Positions 28,717 to 38,530 are shown, counted from the first letter of the stretch. The stretch: DNA of 64,000 nucleotides from Janthinobacterium sp. PC23-8 (GCF_002250505.1 NZ_NJGY01000001.1:1681968-1745967); one strand, 5' to 3'. Made by a program: numbers and translations. The notes: generated by a model from the letters alone, not told the origin.

Positions 28717-30273
28717 TTACCGGTTGGCCGTCGTTTTGTCGTTCCAGACCTTCAGCATGTCGGGCGATGCTTCGGAACGGATGCCGTTGTCGCTCAGCAC
28801 CGCCTCGGTGGCCGCCAGCATCTCCTTGCGCGGCACCACGACGATTTCCGCATCGCGCTGCTCGAAGCGGAAGGTGACCATCTCATCGGGCAGGTCGCGC
28901 AGCAGGGTCACCATGTGCGCCAGGCTGCGCACCGGGATGCCATTGACGGAATACACGACCGAGAAGAAGCGGTTGCTGTAGCCATTCATCAGCTTGTGCG
29001 GGAAGAACGGCGCCGAGACCGCCACCAGTTCCTCGCGGTTGGCGTCGGGCGCATCGCCGCGCCGCGTGACGAGCGGATTGCCGGCAAAACTCATGCCTAC
29101 CAGCATGGGCGCATTGGCGTTGGGGCCGGCCATGAATTCGGCCGTTACTCTTGAAAATACCATCGGGCCGAAGATGAAATACGATGGGTAGGCGCCTTCC
29201 AGGCCGGGCACCAGCATCGGGTGCGAGGCCGACACGGGCACGCTGACGTTCATGGCCGCGCCATGGCGCACCACGGTCAGGGGCAGCATGCCGTTTTTCG
29301 CCAGCTGCTGCACCCGGTACTGGAAGCGCACGCGGCTGTTGGCGGTCAGCTTGACCATGCCCTGGTTGTCGACAGGGTAGTCGCCAATTTTGGTGATGAC
29401 ATCGAATTCCTTGAGCGGATAAGCGGGGTCCTTGCTGGCCGGCGTCATCACGATGGCGCCCTCGACGCCCTTGTCGAGCTTGAGCATGCTGCGCAGGGCC
29501 GGATTTTCCAGCGTTTGCGTCACGTCGAACAGGGCCGGCTTGCCCTTGGGCGCGCCACTTTGCTGATCGCGCAGGAACAACTCGATCTCTTCGTTGGGAA
29601 TGATGTAACCCATGTTTTGCGCATTGGTCACGGTGGCAAACGCCAGGCCGATCATCTTGTCGCCGGCAATCACGGCGCCGCCGCTGTTGCCGGGATTGAT
29701 CGCCGCGTCGATCTGGATGCGCAGGCCCGAGACGGGATAATGGTAGCGCACGAACTCGATGCGCGAGACGATGCCCTTGGTAATCGACAGCGAGGTGCCG
29801 CCCAGCGGATAGCCATAGGCCAGCACGGCGTCGCGCACGTCGGGCAAGACATTGGCGCGCGGCATGGGTTTATGGGTATCGAAAAAACTGTCGTCATCGA
29901 CCTTCAGCAAGGCCAGGTCCATGCCTTCGGAAATGGCCAGCACGGTGGCGGAAAGTTTATCGCCGGAACCATTGGCCTGGATCTGCACCTGGCTGGCATA
30001 ACCGACCATATGGGCATTGGTGAGAATGCGGTGGCCATCGATCACCACGCCCGAACCCGTTACCGATTGCGGCGCCGCCTTGCTCCATGGCTTGTACGGA
30101 TCGGGCCGGCGCAGGGTGGCGAACACCTTGACGACGGCATTTTCCAGCGCCGTGGCGTTGGCCGTGGAGGCGGTCTCGGCGGCCATCGAGCGCACCGCCA
30201 TCAATGGAGAAAAAGAAAAGGCCAACGCCAGCAAGGCGCGGCCAATGAGGGACTGGAAAAGTCGAGTTTTCAT
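28717..30273 (-). CDS. Periplasmic trypsin-like serine protease with PDZ region
   Basis: The 518-residue protein has a signal peptide to about residue 31 and an HtrA/Deg-type protease domain (about 45-225) with an intact triad: H88 (TNAHMV), D119 (GMDLALL) and S197 (NPGNSGG). A PDZ-like segment follows (about 260-350), then a long C-terminal part with a second weak PDZ-like stretch (VYSVNGIPVRSL). It probably degrades damaged envelope proteins. It differs from DegP by its long, poorly recognisable C-terminal half. It stands alone, convergent with the esterase gene. Confidence 0.85.
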   Translation of the reverse strand: MKTRLFQSLIGRALLALAFSFSPLMAVRSMAAETASTANATALENAVVKVFATLRRPDPYKPWSKAAPQSVTGSGVVIDGHRILTNAHMVGYASQVQIQANGSGDKLSATVLAISEGMDLALLKVDDDSFFDTHKPMPRANVLPDVRDAVLAYGYPLGGTSLSITKGIVSRIEFVRYHYPVSGLRIQIDAAINPGNSGGAVIAGDKMIGLAFATVTNAQNMGYIIPNEEIELFLRDQQSGAPKGKPALFDVTQTLENPALRSMLKLDKGVEGAIVMTPASKDPAYPLKEFDVITKIGDYPVDNQGMVKLTANSRVRFQYRVQQLAKNGMLPLTVVRHGAAMNVSVPVSASHPMLVPGLEGAYPSYFIFGPMVFSRVTAEFMAGPNANAPMLVGMSFAGNPLVTRRGDAPDANREELVAVSAPFFPHKLMNGYSNRFFSVVYSVNGIPVRSLAHMVTLLRDLPDEMVTFRFEQRDAEIVVVPRKEMLAATEAVLSDNGIRSEASPDMLKVWNDKTTANR

Positions 30274-30374
30274 GGTCAGTCAGACTATGGATGGTGGGAA
30301 ATAAAGTATATATTGGGCAATATGCGCAAAAATTACAGTTTGTCCATCATCCAGGCCTGGCGACCTGAGGCCTG

Positions 30375-30938
30375 CTACGGCAGCGGCGGTACTTTCAATG
30401 GCGGCACGGCCGTCTGCGCAGCGTTCATCACCATGGCGAGAAAAGTGTAGTAGCCGTTGATGCCCATTAAATCCACCACGCCATGCTCGCCGAACAGCGC
30501 CAGCGCGCGCGCATAGGTGGCGTCGCTGACGCGCTTGTGCTGCTGCAACTCGATGCAGAAATCATGCACGGCCCGCTCGTCGTCCGGCAAGGTCTCAGGC
30601 GGGCGGCGCTGCGCGATGGCCTCGATGGCCGCTGGCGCAATGCCGCTTTGCGCCGCCAGCGGCGCATGGATCGCCCACTCGACCTGCTGGTCCCACTGGC
30701 GCGCCGTCACCAGGATGGCCAGTTCGGACAGCCGCGTGCCGATGGCGCTGCGGTAGCGCAAATATTCTCCCATGCGCTGCGCCGTTTCCATCAGTTCCGG
30801 GCTACGGATCAGCGGCACGAAGGGGCCGTACAGCGCCCCGCGCGGACCGTCTATGATCGCTTGCGCGGCCGCGCGCTGCTGCGCGTCGAGCTGGTCGACA
30901 GGCAGCAGCGGCAAACGGTCAAGGTCGAAACCCGGCAT
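30375..30938 (-). CDS. Carboxymuconolactone decarboxylase (AhpD-like) family protein
   Basis: The 187-residue helical protein matches the CMD fold: RMGEYLRYRSAIGTRLSELAILVTARQW followed by VEWAIHAPLAAQSG. The CxxC pair of AhpD-type peroxidases is absent, so a redox role is unlikely. The His in EWAIHAP is kept. It overlaps the FAH-family gene by 1 bp (TGATG) and ends the four-gene radical-SAM operon. The reaction is unknown. Confidence 0.75.
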   Translation of the reverse strand: MPGFDLDRLPLLPVDQLDAQQRAAAQAIIDGPRGALYGPFVPLIRSPELMETAQRMGEYLRYRSAIGTRLSELAILVTARQWDQQVEWAIHAPLAAQSGIAPAAIEAIAQRRPPETLPDDERAVHDFCIELQQHKRVSDATYARALALFGEHGVVDLMGINGYYTFLAMVMNAAQTAVPPLKVPPLP

Positions 30939-31786
30939 CAGGCGGTCCAGGCGATGACGTCCTGCTGCTGTTCGCCCAGGCCGGCGATGCCCAGGCGCAT
31001 GGTGTCACCCTTTTTCAGGAAGCGCTGCGGCTTGCGGCCCTGGCCCACGCCCGGTGGGGTACCGGTGGCGATCACGTCGCCCGGTTCCAGGGTCATGAAT
31101 TGCGACAGGTAGCTGACGATTTGCGCGACGGTAAAAATCATGGTTTGCGTGTTGCCGGTCTGCATGCGCTTGCCGTTCACTTCCAGGTACAGGTCCAGGT
31201 CCTGCGCATCGATCACTTCGTCGCGCGTGACCAGCCATGGGCCGACGGGGCCAAACGTGTCGCAGCCCTTGCCCTTGTCCCAGGTACCGCCCCGTTCCAG
31301 CTGGTAGGAGCGCTCGGATACATCGTTGACGACGCAGTAACCTGCCACGTGGCTGAGCGCGTCTTCTTCGCTCACGTATTGCGCGCGCGTGCCGATAATG
31401 ACGCCCAGTTCCACTTCCCAGTCGGTCTTTTTGGAACCCTTGGGCAACACCACAGTGTCGTCCGGGCCGTTCAGGCAGGTGATCGCCTTCATGAAAACGA
31501 TCGGTTCAGCCGGAATCGGCATGTTCGATTCGGCCGCGTGGTCGGCGTAGTTCAGGCCGATGCCGATGAACTTGCCAACCTTGGCCACCGGCACGCCGAA
31601 GCGTGGATTGCCGCGTACCAGCGGCAGCGTTTTTTCGTCGAGCCTGGCCAGCTTGCGCAGCGCCTTGTCGGACAGTTGCGCGCCATCGATATCGGCAATG
31701 ATGCCGGAGAGGTCGCGCAGTTTGCCTTCTTCATCGATCAGGCCCGGTTTTTCCTTGCCGGGACGACCATAACGAACGAGTTTCAT
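30938..31786 (-). CDS. Fumarylacetoacetate hydrolase (FAH) family enzyme
   Basis: The 282-residue protein has the FAH core: GLNYADHAAESN, DWEVELGVIIG (metal-binding Glu residues), GYCVVNDVSERSYQLER and PGDVIATGTPPGVG. It is closest in layout to 2,4-diketo-3-deoxy-L-fuconate hydrolases and to proteins annotated as ureidoglycolate lyase. Divalent-metal cleavage of a C-C bond in a 2,4-diketo acid is expected. AAGGA precedes the ATG at 31786. Its first 56 bp overlap the end of the MFS gene. Confidence 0.85.
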   Translation of the reverse strand: MKLVRYGRPGKEKPGLIDEEGKLRDLSGIIADIDGAQLSDKALRKLARLDEKTLPLVRGNPRFGVPVAKVGKFIGIGLNYADHAAESNMPIPAEPIVFMKAITCLNGPDDTVVLPKGSKKTDWEVELGVIIGTRAQYVSEEDALSHVAGYCVVNDVSERSYQLERGGTWDKGKGCDTFGPVGPWLVTRDEVIDAQDLDLYLEVNGKRMQTGNTQTMIFTVAQIVSYLSQFMTLEPGDVIATGTPPGVGQGRKPQRFLKKGDTMRLGIAGLGEQQQDVIAWTA

Positions 31787-33071
31787 ATTCTTCCTTGGAG
31801 TTGATCATTACCGCTGTGCCGGCCATCATTTTACCGGATGGCCCGGCACGCCTGTGGCGGTCGATGAAAAACCAGGCAAGTCCCGGCAGCTGCAAGGCCG
31901 CCAGCAGGCCGAATGCAAGCTGGTAAGCCTGGGGCGGATACTGGTACGCGGCATTGGTCGGCCAGCAGCCCAGCACCAGGCCGAAGCCGGCCTGCACCAG
32001 GAAGGCGCCGCTAAAGATCAACAGGTTCAGACAGGTGGTGGCGCGCCCCGTCATGCCAGGCGGCACGCTTTGCGCAACGATGGCGTATTCCAGCCCCGCC
32101 ACCGTGCCCAGCAAGGCAAACAGCACCGACAGCAGCGGCAAGCCGGGCCGGAAATTGCTTGCCATGGCGAACTGCACCAGCACGAACAAAGCGACGCCCC
32201 AGGCCGCCACCTGCATGGGGGGCACGCCGCGCCGGCCCGCCCATTGCGTCAGCATGCCCGTGGCGATGGCGCCAAAGATGACGGCCGCCATGCCCAGGTA
32301 GAGCAGGTAGGCGACGGCCTCCTCCGGCAAGCCGCCCACGTCGGCCAGCCAACGCCCTATCCACAAGCCCTGCACGCCAAAGAATACGCTGTGCGGCAAC
32401 AGCAGCAGGGCGATGGTGCGGCGAAAGGCGGGATCGCGGTAGACATCAAACATGCCGGCCTGGGGTTTGATCGCCGGCGCCACCGGCGGTGCCGGCGACA
32501 GCAAGCGGATCAACAGGCCCACCGCCAGCACGGCCAGCGCCAGGCCCTGGAACAGGCCGCGCCAGTCCGTGTAATCGAGGGCCAGCCTGACGGGCAAGGT
32601 GGCGCTGGCCGCACCCAGCCCGCCCACGGCGATCAGGTAGCCGTGCACGGACGGCAATCGCGCCGGCGCCACCGCGCCCGAAATGGCCTTGACGGCGGCC
32701 ATGAAGCAGCCGCCGAGGCCGGCGCCCATCACGGCGCGCGCGCACAGCATCTCGACAAACCCCTGGCTGTGGCTGAACAGCCACACGCCCAGCGCCGCCA
32801 CGCTCATCAATACCAGCTGCACCTTGCGCGGGCCATGGCGGTCCAGCGCCATACCGACAGGCAACTGTACCAGCGCGAACGCGAGGAAAAAAGCGCTGGT
32901 CAAGAGGCCCAGCTGCGTGGCGCTCAAGGGTACTAAAGCGAGCAGTTGCGTGGTCAGCACGGCATTGATTGCGCGCAGCAGGCACGACAGATAATGGCCG
33001 AGCGCGAACGGCAAAAACACCATGCAAAAGATGGCCCAGGGATGGCGCCCAGCGCTGGCGTCGACCGCCAT
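31731..33071 (-). CDS. MFS transporter
   Basis: A 12-helix major facilitator of 446 residues. The conserved loop after helix 2 reads GMALDRHGPRKVQ (motif A) and helix 4 carries RAVMGAGLGGCFM. The start ATG lies 2 bp after the KamA-like gene ends, so they are co-expressed. The C-terminal about 25 residues are hydrophilic and encoded inside the start of the FAH gene, an unusually long overlap. Substrate unknown; by context it may move the substrate or product of the operon. Confidence 0.82.
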   Translation of the reverse strand: MAVDASAGRHPWAIFCMVFLPFALGHYLSCLLRAINAVLTTQLLALVPLSATQLGLLTSAFFLAFALVQLPVGMALDRHGPRKVQLVLMSVAALGVWLFSHSQGFVEMLCARAVMGAGLGGCFMAAVKAISGAVAPARLPSVHGYLIAVGGLGAASATLPVRLALDYTDWRGLFQGLALAVLAVGLLIRLLSPAPPVAPAIKPQAGMFDVYRDPAFRRTIALLLLPHSVFFGVQGLWIGRWLADVGGLPEEAVAYLLYLGMAAVIFGAIATGMLTQWAGRRGVPPMQVAAWGVALFVLVQFAMASNFRPGLPLLSVLFALLGTVAGLEYAIVAQSVPPGMTGRATTCLNLLIFSGAFLVQAGFGLVLGCWPTNAAYQYPPQAYQLAFGLLAALQLPGLAWFFIDRHRRAGPSGKMMAGTAVMINSKEEYETRSLWSSRQGKTGPDR

Positions 33072-33073
33072 CG

Positions 33074-34438
33074 TCAAGCCGCTTGCGCCAGCGCAATCAC
33101 CTTGTGCGGCATCTGCGGCACCGGTTCATCGAGCTCGAAAAAGAATTTTTCCTGGTCAAACGCCGGTTGCAGATGGTCGATCCAGGTCGCGTGTTCATCG
33201 TATTTGGCATAGAAGGGCCGGCGCACCCAGTCGGGGTTGCGCGCTTGCAAGAACTGCAGGGCAAACAGTTTTTCGCCATGGATGCTGACTATGCCATCGA
33301 CCACGATCTTGCCGGCAAAGGCGCTCATCGACGGCCCGCGCACCGTGCGCGACAGGCCCGAGACCTGCTGGTAGGCGGCCTGGAAAATCTCGTGCGCGCG
33401 CGCCAGGGGCAGCTCGAAATAGCCGCGCGGCCCCGTGTCGCGCTCGACAAACATATAGTACGGAATCGCGCCCAGCCGCGTGCCCGTCTGCCACAGTTCG
33501 GCCCAGCTGTTCGGGTCTTCATTGATATGGCGTATCAACGGCCCTTGCATGCGCAAGGTGGCCCCGGTGCCGACGATGCGCTTGACGGCCTGCCGCGCGA
33601 TCTCCGGGCGCAGCTCCACCGCATGGTTGTAATGGCCCATGATGGCCAGATTCTTGCCGGACTGAACGATGCGCTCGAACAGGCGCAGCAAGTCGTCCGC
33701 ATCGCGGTCGGAGACAAAGCGCTGCGGCCAATACGCAACCGACTTGGTGCCGATGCGAATGTTCTGGATATGTTCCAGCGCCGGGTCCAGCAGCGGCTCC
33801 AGGTAGGCCGCCAGTTGCCGCGTGTTCATGATCATCGGGTCGCCGCCCGTGAACAGCACGTCGGTCACTTCCGGGTGCCGTTTCAGATAGGCCACCAGTT
33901 CATGGGATTGACGCGCATCGAACTTCATGTCGTCCATGCCGACGAACTGTGGCCAGCGAAAACAGAAGGTGCAATAGGCGTGGCAGGTCTGACCGGCGCT
34001 GGGAAAGAACAGCACCGTCTGGCCGTACTTGTGCTGCAGGCCGCGCACCGGCACGCCGTCCATGGCCGGCACATTGTGCGTGAGCTGGCCGGCCGGATGC
34101 GGATTCATGCCCAGGCGGATAGTGCGTACACAGGCGTCGATGGCGGCCTGGTCCTGGCGCTCGATGACCAGCTCGCGCAAACGGGCGTACTGCTCGGGCG
34201 GCAGCATGTCGCGGTGCGGAAACACCAGCCGGTAGATGGGGTCGTCGGGAATATTGTTCCAGTCGATCAGCTGGTCGAGCACATATTCATTGGTGCGAAA
34301 CGGCAGCACGGCCGAGACCACCTGCACCGCTTCGCGCTGCTCGGGCGGCAGCCATTCCCATTGCCGTGCCTGGCGGATGGACTGCCGCGTATAGGGTTTG
34401 AATTTGGCTGGCAGCAATTCGGTCGTCGTCGTGGACAT
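33074..34438 (-). CDS. KamA-family radical SAM aminomutase-like protein
   Basis: The 454-residue protein resembles lysine 2,3-aminomutases. The radical SAM cluster motif is C152-HAY-C156-TF-C159, followed by LFTGGDP. The loop that in KamA reads PGGGGK and binds PLP here reads SAFAGK with K377 kept, so the pocket is altered although a PLP lysine remains. Start ATG 34438 has GGAGAAG before it. It is the first gene of an operon with an MFS carrier, an FAH enzyme and a CMD protein. The true substrate may not be lysine. Confidence 0.85.
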   Translation of the reverse strand: MSTTTTELLPAKFKPYTRQSIRQARQWEWLPPEQREAVQVVSAVLPFRTNEYVLDQLIDWNNIPDDPIYRLVFPHRDMLPPEQYARLRELVIERQDQAAIDACVRTIRLGMNPHPAGQLTHNVPAMDGVPVRGLQHKYGQTVLFFPSAGQTCHAYCTFCFRWPQFVGMDDMKFDARQSHELVAYLKRHPEVTDVLFTGGDPMIMNTRQLAAYLEPLLDPALEHIQNIRIGTKSVAYWPQRFVSDRDADDLLRLFERIVQSGKNLAIMGHYNHAVELRPEIARQAVKRIVGTGATLRMQGPLIRHINEDPNSWAELWQTGTRLGAIPYYMFVERDTGPRGYFELPLARAHEIFQAAYQQVSGLSRTVRGPSMSAFAGKIVVDGIVSIHGEKLFALQFLQARNPDWVRRPFYAKYDEHATWIDHLQPAFDQEKFFFELDEPVPQMPHKVIALAQAA

Positions 34439-34658
34439 GGCTTCTCCGTGGCAATGGGTTGGTGGCATTGAAAAACCCATCATAGTTCTTGCTTAAATGC
34501 ACTAAATTGCACTACATCAACAACGTTTCCACCATCCTGTTGCGATCAATAAACCTGCATCTAGGCAAGAAAAAACTTGTGCTACCGCAATTTCATCGGA
34601 CACCCCGCACAGTAAATTACGACCTGGCAACTCTCCCTCCCCCACCTAAGGACACATC

Positions 34659-35120
34659 ATGAAACGTGTATTGAGCGGCACCGCGCTGTGCCTGCTGTTT
34701 GCTTGCGCCGGCCATGCCAGCGCCGCCGTCGAACCGACCGCCAGGGACGCCATTGCCATGGCGGAACGGGGCGCAGCCTTCATCAGGCAGCATGGCGAAA
34801 AAGAGATGATGAAAAAGCTCAGCGCCAAGGACCCCGAGTTCGTGCAGGGCGAGCTGTATGTGGACATGCGCGACATCAAGACCGGCATCGTGCTGGCGCA
34901 CCCGATCAACCCGTCCATCGTCGGCAAGGACCTGACGGACGTGCCCGATGCGAACGGCAAAAAATACCGCCGTGAAATCATCGAACTGGCGCAGAAGCAG
35001 GGCAAGGGCTGGGTCGACTACCAGTATAAAAATCCCGTCAGCGGCAAGATCGAACCGAAGACCACCTATATTTTGCGCGTCAACGACGTGGTGCTCGAAG
35101 CGGGGATCTACAAGAAATAG
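34659..35120 (+). CDS. Secreted single-Cache-domain protein
   Basis: A signal peptide (1-23, ...GHASA) is followed by a lone sCache_2 domain to residue 153: YVDMRDIKTGIVLAHPINPSIVGKDL, GKGWVDYQY and TTYILRVNDVVLEAGIYKK. Such domains bind small ligands and are normally fused to a chemoreceptor or kinase; this one has no membrane helix after the signal. It is 54 bp upstream of a chemoreceptor gene and probably acts with it as a free periplasmic ligand-binding partner (inference). Confidence 0.8.
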   Translation: MKRVLSGTALCLLFACAGHASAAVEPTARDAIAMAERGAAFIRQHGEKEMMKKLSAKDPEFVQGELYVDMRDIKTGIVLAHPINPSIVGKDLTDVPDANGKKYRREIIELAQKQGKGWVDYQYKNPVSGKIEPKTTYILRVNDVVLEAGIYKK

Positions 35121-35174
35121 ACAACGGCGGGCCGGCCCTGCTGGCCTCGCTTCCATCCACAGGCAGGAGGACAT

Positions 35175-36848
35175 ATGCTCAACAAATTACGCATCGGCCC
35201 CAAGCTGTTGCTGGCGCCCGCCCTGGTGCTGCTGTTGCTGGTGCTCAGTTCGGCCAGCGCCTGGTACGGCATGGTGCGGCAAAATGCCTCGATGGAAAAC
35301 ATGGTGCAGGTGCGCATGGCGCACCTGAAGGCGGCGCTGGACGTGGCCGGTGACGTGCGCTATGCGCACAGCAATATGTACCAGCTGCTGTCGTGGACCA
35401 ATGGCAGCTTCGCCAAGGCCCGCCTCGATGCGCTGGAAGGGCAGATCAAGCAGCGCCATGGCGATATCGCCCAGCAACTGAGCAGGCTGCGCGCCACCTC
35501 GAACGGCGCGGAGCTGGCGATGGTCGATGGCGCCAGCGGCGCTCTGGGCGCCTACCGCAAGGCAGTGCTGGAAACCATGGAAATGGCGCAGATGGATTTG
35601 TCGATCGCCGCCAATTCCATGGTCAAGGCGGAAACCCAGTTCGGTCAGCTCAACGCCCAGTTGATGAAGCTGGCAGCGCTGGAAACCACGCTTGGCGCCG
35701 CAGCGCATGCGGCGGCCGCCCGGCAATTCCACAACCTGGGCTGGACCTTGCTCACCACGGTGCTGCTGTCGATGTGCGCCTCGGTGGTGGTGACGATGCT
35801 GGTGCGCCGCGCCATGCTGCTGGAAATCCACGGCATCGCCGAGGCGGTGCGGCAACTGGCGGCGGGTAGCTTGCGGCCCGGCAAACCGAAGCAGGGCAGC
35901 GACGAGATCGCCGCCACCTCGCGCGTGCTGGACCAGTGCATCGCCAAGCTGAACCAGACCTTGTGCACCATTTCGTCGTCCGTGCAATCGATCGACATGG
36001 CCTCGCACGAGATCGCCACCGGCAATATGGACTTGTCGGCGCGCACGGAAATGCAAGCGAGCTCACTGGAACAGACGTCGAGCGCCATGGCCACCTTGAC
36101 CGAAGCCGTCAACGACAATGCCGGCAACGCGCGCCGCGCCTGCGAACTGGCGGCGCAGGCGTCGCACCTGGCCGTGCAGGGTGGCGCGGCGATGCAGCAG
36201 GCGGTCGCCACCATGGCCAGCATTCGCGGCCATTCGCGCCAGATCGTCGACATTATCGGCGTCATCGACGCCCTGTCGTTCCAGACCAATATCCTGGCGC
36301 TGAACGCGGCGGTCGAGGCGGCCCGCGCCGGCGAACAGGGGCGCGGCTTTGCCGTGGTGGCGTCCGAAGTGCGCACCCTGGCGCACCGCTCGGCGCAAGC
36401 GGCGAAAGAGATCAAGACCCTGATCGCCACGTCGGTAGCCACCATCGACGGCGGCAGCGTGGCGGTGCAGCAGGCGGGCGACAGCATGGGCGCCATCGTC
36501 GCTTCGGTGCAGCAAGTCAACGACATCATCGAGCGCGTGGAGCAGGCCAGCGCCGAACAGGCGAGCGGCATTACAGAGGTGAATCTGGCGGTGGCGCAGA
36601 TGGATAATGTAACCCAGCAAAATGCGGCGCTGGTGGAACAGGCGGCGGCAGCAGCGGCCAGCTTGCAGGAGCAGGCGGTGACCTTGTCGGCGGCGGTGGC
36701 CGTATTTACCCTGGACCAGCCGCAGGCGGCGTCAACCGCCGTGGCGGCAACGCAAGCCTTCCAGGCCCCCGCCAGCCATGCCGAGCGGCGCGCCGCACAT
36801 AGTCCGCTGCGCGGCAAGAGTGCTCCGACGCGCCGGCGCAGCGCCTGA
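35175..36848 (+). CDS. Methyl-accepting chemotaxis protein, four-helix-bundle type
   Basis: The 557-residue chemoreceptor has TM1 (11-31), a periplasmic helical ligand domain (about 35-190), TM2 (about 192-212), a HAMP-like linker and a cytoplasmic signalling domain. The signalling tip is [33 protein letters not shown], the CheA/CheW contact. AGGAGGACAT precedes the ATG. The C-terminus is Ala-rich, then basic, with no NWETF tether for CheR. It follows the secreted Cache gene directly, and that is the best hint to its ligand input. Confidence 0.92.
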   Translation: MLNKLRIGPKLLLAPALVLLLLVLSSASAWYGMVRQNASMENMVQVRMAHLKAALDVAGDVRYAHSNMYQLLSWTNGSFAKARLDALEGQIKQRHGDIAQQLSRLRATSNGAELAMVDGASGALGAYRKAVLETMEMAQMDLSIAANSMVKAETQFGQLNAQLMKLAALETTLGAAAHAAAARQFHNLGWTLLTTVLLSMCASVVVTMLVRRAMLLEIHGIAEAVRQLAAGSLRPGKPKQGSDEIAATSRVLDQCIAKLNQTLCTISSSVQSIDMASHEIATGNMDLSARTEMQASSLEQTSSAMATLTEAVNDNAGNARRACELAAQASHLAVQGGAAMQQAVATMASIRGHSRQIVDIIGVIDALSFQTNILALNAAVEAARAGEQGRGFAVVASEVRTLAHRSAQAAKEIKTLIATSVATIDGGSVAVQQAGDSMGAIVASVQQVNDIIERVEQASAEQASGITEVNLAVAQMDNVTQQNAALVEQAAAAAASLQEQAVTLSAAVAVFTLDQPQAASTAVAATQAFQAPASHAERRAAHSPLRGKSAPTRRRSA

Positions 36849-36853
36849 CTTAG

Positions 36854-37426
36854 CTACACCACCCGCATCGGCTTGCTCAGGAATCGTGAGCCGGCTTCGA
36901 CAAAGCGCCACGGCAGCGCCATGGCCCTGGAGATGCCGATGCGGGGACCGGCCAACACCGCCACAGCGTCTTCCCGGGCCAGCAGCACGAACGGCGGCGC
37001 GTCCAGCGCCACGCCGTTGTGCGCATGCGTGATGGCGAGCGCCTGGCAGAGCTTGCCCGGCCCGGAACACAGCAAGCGCTCGTCCTCGACGCCGCGCCGC
37101 GCGCGCATCGCGTCGAGCCCGTACAAAGGCTCGATGGCGCGTATCAGCACGCCGGCGCCATGGCCGGCTTCGCGGCAGACAAAATTGAGGCACCAGTGAA
37201 GGCCGTAGGAACGGTAGACATAGGCGTGTGCGGGTGGGCCGAACATGGCGGCGTTGCGCGGCGTCTGGCCGCCGAAGGTGTGCGAGGCGGGGTCCAGCCG
37301 GTCATACGCTTCGGTTTCCACGATGCGCCCGCCGATGCCGTCGAGCAGCACCGTCACGCCGATCAGCTGGCGCGCCACCAGACAGGAATCACGCGCGAAA
37401 TCGATGTCTGCAAGAACACTTTTCAT
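36854..37426 (-). CDS. 3-methyladenine DNA glycosylase (AAG/MPG family)
   Basis: A 190-residue monofunctional base-excision enzyme removing alkylated purines. Motifs: ARQLIGVTVLLDG, the catalytic Glu in RIVETEAYD, FGPPAHAYVYRSYGLHWCLN and the late GPGKLCQALAI. ATG 37426 gives the normal length; its ribosome binding site is poor. It converges on the chemoreceptor gene with 5 bp between stops. Confidence 0.9.
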   Translation of the reverse strand: MKSVLADIDFARDSCLVARQLIGVTVLLDGIGGRIVETEAYDRLDPASHTFGGQTPRNAAMFGPPAHAYVYRSYGLHWCLNFVCREAGHGAGVLIRAIEPLYGLDAMRARRGVEDERLLCSGPGKLCQALAITHAHNGVALDAPPFVLLAREDAVAVLAGPRIGISRAMALPWRFVEAGSRFLSKPMRVV

Positions 37427-37544
37427 GCGCCAATTGTAGCCTGCGACACCGTGCGCAGGTTTCTTGAATAGCCGTAAAACTTGCGGCAACACTATCAAAA
37501 TGCGGCGCCCGGCCGCCTGAAAATGCGCAATAGCGGAGGGCTAA

Positions 37545-37573
37545 TTGAAAGAATGGGCGTTTTTTGCCATAAT
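37545..37573 (+). promoter_or_regulatory. Sigma-70-type promoter of the HDOD gene
   Basis: TTGAAA (37545-37550) and CATAAT (37568-37573) are separated by exactly 17 bp, about 80 bp before the HDOD start codon. Confidence 0.65.
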
Positions 37574-37651
37574 TTTAGGGCCGTTCTGAACTATTACTCA
37601 TGATAAACAGCGATAATCGTTGGCGACGGAGCAACCAGCGATAGTGATGAA

Positions 37652-38530
37652 ATGATGAAAGCAGCATTGAAAACGGCACAGCCGGCAAAGGCCGTGGAAG
37701 GCGATCCGGTCGAGGCATTGATGCGATCGATCCGGATTCCGCCGCGCCCCAGCCTGCTGGTCGATCTGCAGCGCGAACTGGCCGAACCCGATCCCTCGCC
37801 ACGCAGGATCGCGCGCATTATCGGCGACGATGTCGGCATGTCGGGCGCATTGTTAAAACTGGCCAATTCGCCGTTCTATGGCGCGGCGCGCAAGGCCAAG
37901 TCGGTCGAGCAAGCCACCAATTTCCTGGGCATTAACCAGTGCAGCGCCCTGATGACGGGCTTGCTGGCACGCCAGGCGCTGGAAGCCGAAGGCGTGGAAC
38001 TGAACAATTTCTGGGACGTGTCGGCCAAGCGCGCCCGCGCCGTGGTATTTACCTCGCGCAAGCTGCGCATCGCCCCGCCCGATATCGCCCACACCTTCGG
38101 CCTGTTCTGCGATATCGGCGTGCCGCTGCTGATGAAGCGCTTTCCCGACTACGTGAACACTTATGCGGCAGCCGCCAACGATGCGCACAACAGTTTTACG
38201 GCGGTGGAAGACGCGCGCCACCAGACCAACCATGCGGCCATCGGCTGCCTGCTGGCGCGCAACTGGGGCCTGTCGTCGGATGTCGCCTGGGCCATCCTGC
38301 ACCACCACGACTACAGCGTGCTGGGCGACCCGTCCACCGACGACGCCATCCGCTCGCTGATCGCGCTGTCGCTGCTGGCCGAAAAAGGCATACAGCGCTA
38401 CCATGGCAACAGCAGCTCTCTCGAATGGGACAAGGGCGGCGAACTGGCCTGCCAGCACCTGGGCCTGTCGGCCGAGGAAACGGCCGACCTGCTCGACGAA
38501 CTGCATGAAATGTTCGGCACCGACGAGTAA
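37652..38530 (+). CDS. HDOD-domain protein
   Basis: The 292-residue protein carries an HDOD domain over about residues 30-225 (IPPRPSLLVDLQRELAEPDPSPRRIARIIGDD, LLKLANSPFYG, and the late AILHHHDYSVLG). HDOD domains are related to HD phosphohydrolases but usually lack full catalytic sets and act in signalling, often in chemotaxis, cyclic-nucleotide or stress pathways. No effector domain is attached. Two ATG codons in tandem are possible starts (37652 and 37655). Confidence 0.85.
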   Translation: MMKAALKTAQPAKAVEGDPVEALMRSIRIPPRPSLLVDLQRELAEPDPSPRRIARIIGDDVGMSGALLKLANSPFYGAARKAKSVEQATNFLGINQCSALMTGLLARQALEAEGVELNNFWDVSAKRARAVVFTSRKLRIAPPDIAHTFGLFCDIGVPLLMKRFPDYVNTYAAAANDAHNSFTAVEDARHQTNHAAIGCLLARNWGLSSDVAWAILHHHDYSVLGDPSTDDAIRSLIALSLLAEKGIQRYHGNSSSLEWDKGGELACQHLGLSAEETADLLDELHEMFGTDE

